From: an uncultured bacterium
Lineage (GTDB): Bacteria > Patescibacteriota > Gracilibacteria > Absconditabacterales > Absconditicoccaceae
DNA length: 64,000 nt
Assembly (NCBI GenBank): GCA_947169045.1
Contig: CAMVOC010000003.1
Location: 28,823 to 92,822 of the forward strand
Reading direction: 5' to 3'
Part shown: positions 58,901 through 64,000 of the stretch, one piece after another
How the letters are laid out: each line of letters starts with the position of its first letter
Position numbering within the stretch: the first letter of the stretch is position 1
Position numbers and translations under genes: made by a program
Notes under the pieces: model-generated
Told to the model about the DNA's origin: nothing
What the model saw: only the letters and a program-made list of their open reading frames with translations
The model's database searches: none

Positions 58901-59174
58901 TGATAATTCTCTTGGTGGGGATTGCCCTGAGACTGATTCCTCGGCTTGTAAGACGACTTCTGAGTCTTCAGAAGAGCCGGCTTCGAATGCTGTTTCTCAA
59001 GATGAATGAGACACAATGTATACTTTAGAGACTTTGCATCTTACCATGCCTCAACTGCAAGAAGTTATCCAAATTATTAAACAGTATCCATGAGAAAAAC
59101 CTCTTCGTGTTATGGGTAAAGAAGTTTTTATTTCTGAAGCAGGGCGAGAATTATTAGGTAAATTTAGAATGTAA
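55977..59174 (+). CDS. dnaE: DNA polymerase III alpha subunit without PHP domain
   Basis: 1,065 aa. The polymerase core is complete: GPGRGSGAGSLLAWFIGI, VSMPDFDIDF (two catalytic Asp), third Asp in LKMDFLGLRNL, RPGPMDYIP, ANYSFNKSHAACYALIAYQTA. The N-terminal PHP domain (about 270 residues) is missing: only about 95 residues precede the palm, and a TAG 63-66 nt upstream in frame plus the leaderless promoter fix the start. The C-terminal region carries an acidic, Ser/Asp/Glu-rich insert of about 100 residues (58,717-59,020) before a final OB/TauC-like stretch. Many TGA glycines. Confidence 0.93.
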
Positions 59175-59185
59175 GTTTTTGGAGC

Positions 59186-60754
59186 TTATTCTTCGTCGAT
59201 AAACATTGTTTTTGATCTGTATTGAATCGCTTCAGCTAAGTGTTTTACTCATATCTTTTCTTCGCCATTCATATCTGCGATAGTTCTAGCTAATTTGATG
59301 GTTCTATGAAGAACGCGACCAGAAAGATTTAGTGTATTCGCTGCTTGTAAAAGAAAATCTTTTTCTCCACTTCCTAGGGGAACTAATTCTTGAAGTTCTT
59401 TCGGAGTCATATGTGCGTTGGCTTTGATGGAGAGTCATGTGAATCTTGCTTGTTGAATTTTTCGTGCATTGATTACTTTTTCGCGAAGGGAGGCAGAATT
59501 TTCTCCCTTTTGAGATTCTAGAATCGTATCAATATCTTCTCTAGGCACTTCTAAAATGATGTCGATTCTATCGAGTAGTGGTCAGGAAATCTTGCTTTGG
59601 TATCTTTTGATGTCCATAGGTGAGCAGGTGCAAGCTTTTGTTTTGTCTTTGTAGAATCCGCATCTACAGGGATTCATCGAAGCAATAAACATAAAATTTG
59701 CAGGGTATTCTACGGTTCCGGTTACGCGTGAAATATTGACCATACGGTCTTCTAGTGGTTGTCTAAGGGTTTCCAGGGTTTCTTTTCAAAATTCTGTTAA
59801 TTCATCAAAAAAGAGAATACCTTTGTGGGCAAGAGAGACTTCCCCAGGTGTTAATTGACTTCCTCAACCAATGATGGAAAATTTTGATGCAGTATGATGG
59901 ATTTGTCTAAAAGGTCTTTGGGTGATTAGGGGGAGATCTTTGTTGAGTTTCCCTACTACAGAATAGATTTGGCTTACTTCTAAAATCTCTGAAAAATCCA
60001 AGGGTGGAAGAATGCTTTTCATGGCTTTGCTCATCATTGTTTTCCCGCTTCCGGGAGCTCCTATCATGAGAGCATTGTGGAATCCTGCTGCGGCAATGGC
60101 TAAAGCTCTTTTGGCAAAAATCTGTCCTTTAATTTGTTCGAAATCTATTTCAAACGTTTGTCCTTCTCTTAATATTCCGAAATCTTTGTGCTGTGTAGAA
60201 TGCTCTAATTCTTCTCCTTTTACGAAATATCCTACTAACTGCCTAAAATGCTTGAGGGGATAAATGGTAATGTCTGGAATATATTCTAATTCAAAAAAGT
60301 TGTCTTTAGGGATGAAAAATGTTTTTCGTCCTTTCTTTTTTGCGGATAAGACGCTAGGTAATAATCCATTAATTCTCTTTACGCTTCCATCGAGGCCTAG
60401 TTCTCCAAAAAAGAGACTTTTTTCTAGGATTTCTGTATGTCGCAAGTGTGTGCGTACTTCGTGTAATAAAATCGCTAATGCCATAGGGACGTCAAAGCTG
60501 GTCCCTACTTTACGGATGTCGCTAGGTGCTAAATTGAGTACGAATTTCCTTTTGGAAAGGGATACTTCGCAGTTTCTAAATGTGCCTCTGATGCGTTCTT
60601 TCGCTTCTTTGATTGCGGTGTCGGGGAGTCCGATGATATCAATAGTTGGTAATGCTTGGGTCGAATCTGCTTCGATAGCAATTTCATGTCCAATAAGTCC
60701 GAGATTTGTGAATGTTTTGATAATTTGCACCATGTCTTTTGTTTTGTATGTCAT
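59186..60754 (-). CDS. comM: Mg-chelatase-like ATPase YifB/ComM
   Basis: 522 aa. N-terminal ChlI-like domain (IIGLPDTAIKEAKERIRG), Walker A GAPGSGKTMMSKAMKSILPP, Walker B GILFFDELTEF, zinc-like CRCGFYKDK...CTCSP, C-terminal Mg-chelatase domain. Six-membered helicase that drives branch migration during natural transformation in gamma-proteobacteria (ComM). TGA glycines lie in the second half. Start 60754 fits the promoter; 60733 is an alternative. A palindrome overlaps the start. Confidence 0.92.
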
Positions 60755-60767
60755 AAAGTTTATGACA
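60749..60767. promoter_or_regulatory. Perfect palindrome over the comM start, possible operator
   Basis: TGTCATAAA (60749-60757), one centre base, TTTATGACA (60759-60767). It covers the start codon and the expected transcription start, between -10 box and coding region, a usual place for a repressor site. Confidence 0.5.
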
Positions 60768-60769
60768 AA

Positions 60770-60797
60770 GATATAGTGTTTTGATTTTTTATGTCAA
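60770..60797 (-). promoter_or_regulatory. Promoter of comM
   Basis: Minus strand TTGACA (60797-60792), 16 nt, TATATC (60775-60770). Confidence 0.6.
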
Positions 60798-60877
60798 GAG
60801 ATTTTTTACAATTTTTATTTTAGGCTTTTCCTTTGGATTTTTTGTCGTTCTTGCTGTAGCATTACGTGCATATTGGG

Positions 60878-61279
60878 TTAGAGCGTGATAAGTTCGACGG
60901 TTCTTTCGTTTTCATTCAGCTTTTTTATTTCTAGTTTTACAGCTCCGGAAAGCCCTAATTCCTTTTCCCATTTAGGTCGCTCAATCAAAATATAAGAGAA
61001 ATTAGAAAGCTGATCGAGAATGCCTTTTTCTATCATTTCGTCGAATTGTTCTAGGCGGTACATATCTACGTGTAACAGCTTATTATCATAGATATTTAGG
61101 TATGTGTAGGTAGGGGATTGCACTTTCGCTGGATCAATACCTAATCATTCTGCAAACCCTTTTGCAAAGGTCGTTTTTCCTACTCCGAGGTCGCCAGACA
61201 AAAAAATTACAGGATATCATCCTGCAAGTTCTTTTCCATATTGATGCATGGCTTCTGGAGAGCTAATTTGTTGTATCAT
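60878..61279 (-). CDS. tsaE: tRNA threonylcarbamoyladenosine biosynthesis ATPase TsaE
   Basis: 133 aa. Walker A LSGDLGVGKTTFAKGF and SPTYTYLNIY, then HVDMYRL and IERP: all TsaE hallmarks. With TsaB/D/C it makes t6A37 in tRNAs. Two TGA glycines in the first third hide the start in standard annotation. The ATG at 61279 is chosen because the -10 box ends 7 nt before it; the in-frame ATG at 61288 lies inside the -10 box. Confidence 0.92.
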
Positions 61280-61286
61280 ACCTTCC

Positions 61287-61314
61287 ATTATATTCGAAAT
61301 TTTCAAAAAGTCAA
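61287..61314 (-). promoter_or_regulatory. tsaE promoter, leaderless
   Basis: Minus strand TTGACT (61314-61309), 16 nt, TATAAT (61292-61287), 7 nt, ATG 61279. Confidence 0.65.
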
Positions 61315-61612
61315 GGGTTTCTTGTTTTTTTGCCTTTTTAGTTTCTTTAAATACGTATGTATAAGTGGTATTTTGCTTGATTTTGAGGAGAAAATTCTTT
61401 ATACCTAGGAGGAGGCGTGTGTTTTCTCTTGTATTCCTTTTAAAAAACTTTATTCTATGAGGGACATTTTATCTTGCATTTTTTTTAGTGATGAGCAGGT
61501 AATGCGGTGCGGATGCTCTTGGCAGGAGAATATTTCGTTATCTTAGAGTATGTGCGTTTTGAACCATTCTTCCGGGCGTGAAGTCTGCTTTTTATTTCTT
61601 TTCAGCCCATTT
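61315..61612 (+). other. Intergenic region before hflX, possible small ORF
   Basis: About 300 bp without a clear gene. Candidate promoters: TTGCCT-16-TACGTA (from about 61329) and TTGATT-17-TATACC (from about 61378). A 29-codon frame (61457-61546, MRDILSCIFFSDEQ...) has a T-rich upstream, but no recognisable product. The rest is the T-rich leader of hflX. Confidence 0.3.
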
Positions 61613-62794
61613 ATGACTCAACAACAAAGAACTGCTAATGGAGAAGCGATCATTCAACGTCGTGTATTTCTTGTAGATATTGTTGATAAATCTACGAAGC
61701 CGGATATCTTAAAAGATAGGATGAAAGAGCTTAAAAGTCTGGTTGAGACCTATGGTGGTATTGTTATTTTGGATGAATATCAAAAAAAAGATACTCCTGA
61801 TCCTAAAACCTACATTTGAAGCGGAAAATTGAATGAAATTATTGAAGCAATGCTTGCGGAACAGGCAAATCTTTTAATCGTGGGGAATGCTCTTAAACCT
61901 GCTCAAATTTATCAACTTAATGAGAGGCTTCGTCAAGTCTCTGAAGCTCATCATCTCCCGGTTAAAATGGAGGCTTGGGATAGAATTGATTTGATTTTGA
62001 AAATTTTTGAGAAGCATGCAACGAGTGGGGAATCCCGTTTGCAGGTTGAATTAGCTGCAATTAAGCATATGGGACCTAGGATTTATAGGATGTGACTAGA
62101 CCTTAGTAAACAAGGAGGTGCTGCTTCTGGTGCTGGAGCTGGTGCAACGAGATGATTGGGAGAGACTAATACTGAAGTTATGAAGCGTCATCTCAAGGAA
62201 AAAATTAGAAAAATAGAAAAAAAGCTGGAAGAATACGCGCGTACGAGATCTCTTCATCGTGAAGCTCGTAGAAAACGCAGGATGCCTACTGTAGGAATTG
62301 TTGGATATACTAATGCGTGAAAATCTTCTTTGCTCAATGTTTTGACTCAAAAAGGAGTTTTAGCTGCGAATAAGCTTTTTGCAACGCTCAATTCTAACGT
62401 AGGTAATCTTTACATTATTACAGATCCGGTTACTGGTCGTGGGAAGGAGATTTTACTCAATGATACCATTGGTTTTATCCGTGATTTGCCTCCTAAATTG
62501 ATAAAATCTTTTAGTTCAACTTTGGAAGATAGTATTGAGAGTGATTTGTTGTTACATGTCATTGATGCATCTGATCCTTATGCGAAGGAGAGAATCGAAG
62601 TGGTTAATCAGATTTTGTCTGATATTTGAGCGGTGCAACCTCAGATTTTGGTGTTTAATAAAATCGATTTAGTTGATCAGGCAAAAAAAGCTGATTTGGA
62701 AGAACGTTTTGCTGGGGAAAATGCTGTTTTTGTTTCAGTAAAAGCGGGTGAAGGTTTAGAACAACTTAAAGCATTATTGGCTGCGAATTGCTAA
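61613..62794 (+). CDS. hflX: Ribosome-associated GTPase HflX
   Basis: 393 aa. HflX domain (GIVILDEYQKKD, RLQVELAAIKHMGPRI), GLGETNTE linker, P-loop GYTNAGKSSLLNVL (its Gly at 62318 region is TGA), DTIGFIRDLP (G3) and NKID (G4). Splits stalled or heat-damaged ribosomes. T-rich leader; 61613 chosen as start, since 61550 adds 21 non-homologous residues. Confidence 0.95.
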
Positions 62795-62881
62795 GGTTTT
62801 GTGCTCAATGATGGCCGTGGAGGTTGCTTGTCGCTTTGGCATTGGTAAATTGGGATGAATTGGCTTGTTGTGAGATATTTC

Positions 62882-62909
62882 TTGATTTTTTGGTACGAAT
62901 ACGTATGCT
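62882..62909 (+). promoter_or_regulatory. Promoter of the 103-aa protein gene
   Basis: TTGATT (62882-62887), 16 nt, TATGCT (62904-62909). About 50 nt to the ATG at 62960. Confidence 0.5.
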
Positions 62910-62959
62910 GAGGATGTCATAATAATTCTTAATATTAACGTAAAAAATGGGGGGTTTTT

Positions 62960-63271
62960 ATGTCATCGAAACAAAAACATATATTAAATTTGTCAGATGT
63001 AGGTGTGGATGATTTTATTTTTCAGGATTGGGAATCTACTTTACGAATCGTTTGTCGGTTTTGTTTATTTGCGGATAGATTTTATTCTCGGAGGGCATAT
63101 GAAGAAGATTATGTATGCAGTAAGCTTCCTTATTGTATTTATAAAGACTGGCCGGAATTTCAAGATTTTGAAGCTGTGGTAAAAGAAGTGACATCTTTGG
63201 CACAACATGATCCTTATCTTGATCGACTTTTGGCAACAATTTACCATCGTGTTCATGGAGATTATTCATAG
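62960..63271 (+). CDS. Hypothetical 103-aa protein
   Basis: MSSKQKHILNLSDVGVDDFI start; no signal or membrane segment; acidic with several aromatic residues and four cysteines. No family recognised and no TGA codon. GGGGGG 6 nt before the ATG could be a Shine-Dalgarno-like element, rare here. Own promoter and a strong terminator; it is the last gene before 23S rRNA. Confidence 0.65.
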   Translation: MSSKQKHILNLSDVGVDDFIFQDWESTLRIVCRFCLFADRFYSRRAYEEDYVCSKLPYCIYKDWPEFQDFEAVVKEVTSLAQHDPYLDRLLATIYHRVHGDYS

Positions 63272-63300
63272 AAAACGCAGTGTATTACTGCGTTTTTTGT
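63272..63300 (+). terminator. Terminator of the 103-aa protein gene
   Basis: AAAACGCAGT (63272-63281), loop GTATT, ACTGCGTTTT (63287-63296), then TT. Separates the gene from the 23S rRNA transcript. Confidence 0.85.
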
Positions 63301-63503
63301 TCAGTTTTTTTTATCTTTTTTACGATAATGTCTTGCCATGTCATTTTTTTGTCTAAAATTGAGGAGGTATTTTTTACAAAGTCCCCAAAAAAAAGAGAAA
63401 TAAAAATGCTGACCTACAATAAAAAAAATGTAAAAATCTCTTGCAATCGTTCAGGAAATAGTTATAGTAATCCCTGCTTCGTTGAAATGACGGAAGCGAG
63501 ATG

Positions 63504-63530
63504 TTGATCCTTAACACCCCATACTATGAT
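63504..63530 (+). promoter_or_regulatory. Possible 23S rRNA promoter
   Basis: TTGATC (63504-63509) and TATGAT (63525-63530), 15-nt spacer, about 35 nt before the rRNA. Spacing is short and another -10 (GATAAT) overlaps. Confidence 0.4.
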
Positions 63531-63564
63531 AATATATTACACAATTTTCGAAAGAAATAAATTT

Positions 63565-64000
63565 GTTTAAGAGCAATGGAAGGATGCCTTGGGTAAAAAA
63601 GAGTGAAGGACGTGACAGGCTGCGAAAAGCTACGATGAGGTGCCAATAGCCGCTATGAATCGTAGATCTCCGAAGGGGTAACCTGACTGCTATAAGCGGT
63701 CACCAGGATGGTAAAAACCCGGTGAAGTGAAATATCTCAGTAACCGGAGGAAAAGAAATCGTAATGAGATTCCCTTAGTAGTGACGAGCGAACAGGGAAG
63801 AGCCCAAACCGTATCGGTTCGCCGATAGCGGGGTTGTAGGATAAATCATATGGAGTTACAAAATATGGTTAGAAGAACTACTTAAAAGGTAGACCATAGA
63901 GGGTTTAAGTCCCGTATTTGAAAATCATGTTTACTTCGATTTACTCCTGAGTAGTGTCAAACACGTGAAATTTGGCATGAATCTGCCCAGACCATTGGGT
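63565..64000 (+). rRNA. rrl: 23S ribosomal RNA, 5' part
   Basis: Starts GTTTAAG, then GGATGCCTTGGG, GAAGGACGTG, GGAGGAAAAGAAATC, GATTCCCTTAGTAGTGACGAGCGAAC and the GAGTAGTGTCAAACACGTG region, matching 23S domain I. Continues past the window end. No 16S rRNA or tRNA gene lies in the 290 nt upstream, which hold only the terminator and promoter. Confidence 0.95.

Larger units (their letters stand above)
956..62694. repeat. Dispersed decamer AAAAAGCTGA / TCAGCTTTTT, 23 exact copies
   Basis: Found by eye. The TCAGCTTTTT form on the + strand starts at 956, 6568, 8755, 9405, 19826, 25113, 26816, 30879, 33906, 35324, 40606, 44643, 46506, 48582, 50635, 52697, 57830 and 60916 (18 copies). The AAAAAGCTGA form starts at 4600, 22575, 40582, 57396 and 62685 (5 copies). 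A rough estimate from base composition gives fewer than one copy by chance. Copies occur in genes on both strands and in different reading frames, in leaders, and as an inverted pair forming the fusA terminator. I see no consensus beyond the ten bases. Only three copies lie in the 13-kb giant gene. The count may miss copies. Confidence 0.75.

Noticed and set aside
1-63564. tRNA genes, IS elements, CRISPR arrays
   Set aside because: No cloverleaf with TTC-type T-loops in the intergenic gaps, no transposase motifs, no regularly spaced repeats.
1-64000. TGA as Trp (table 4) or selenocysteine
   Set aside because: TGA falls in P-loops and GxG motifs where Trp is impossible; Trp positions use TGG; no SECIS-like context is needed for over 100 sites.

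Overview
The window comes from a low-GC bacterium that reads UGA as glycine (translation table 25), the code of the candidate phyla Absconditabacteria (SR1) and Gracilibacteria. Read with the standard code, almost every gene breaks into pieces at TGA. Read with TGA as Gly, the pieces join into full-length proteins, and the TGA codons fall where these families have invariant glycines (P-loops of RarA, HflX and Der, the RNase HII signature, the ProRS and DnaE active sites). TAA and TAG end every gene. I could not see the tRNA-Gly(UCA) or the 16S rRNA gene, so the choice between the two phyla is open.

Layout. 1-5.1 kb: der (cut by the window edge), gyrA, proS. 5.1-8.4 kb: small membrane and hypothetical proteins, an FtsE/LolD-type ATPase, an MFS transporter. 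8.5-22.0 kb: one giant gene of 4,434 codons for an exported or surface protein, with its own strong promoter and a terminator-like hairpin in the leader. 22.0-28.3 kb: rlu, ychF, a small membrane protein, a uvrB lacking its N-terminal half, secD, a lipoprotein. 28.4-30.4 kb: pilB and a membrane protein. 30.5-35.9 kb: valS, a CMP-kinase-like gene, a 28-aa lysine-rich protein, glyA, a methyltransferase. 36.1-40.6 kb: a HlyD/MacA-type adaptor and fusA. 40.7-46.4 kb: a type IV pilus cluster (PilN-like, PilO-like, PilC, three prepilins, a PilX-like protein). 46.4-52.5 kb: a membrane-anchored Holliday-resolvase-like nuclease, rarA, a DEDD exonuclease, a membrane protein, rnhB, recJ. 52.6-62.8 kb: a lone atpG, a membrane protein, nusA, a HIT protein, a PHP-less dnaE, yifB/comM, tsaE, hflX. 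63.0-64.0 kb: a small unknown gene and the 5' part of a 23S rRNA gene with no 16S upstream.

Expression signals are uniform. Promoters are TTGACT-like boxes, usually 16 nt from TATAAT-like boxes. Starts fall mostly into two groups: leaderless ones, where the ATG lies 6-7 nt after the -10 box (recJ, atpG, dnaE, tsaE, rarA, first prepilin), and ones behind a T-rich leader often containing a TTTTTATCTTTT-like element, with no Shine-Dalgarno. 

The most unusual signals are the giant protein; a decamer AAAAAGCTGA/TCAGCTTTTT present 23 times, 18 in one orientation, in coding, intergenic and terminator DNA; and genes missing canonical parts (uvrB, dnaE). Pilus genes, ComM, RarA, RecJ and a resolvase-like nuclease in one region would fit DNA uptake and recombination, but that link is inference. 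There are no tRNAs, IS elements or CRISPR arrays in the window.
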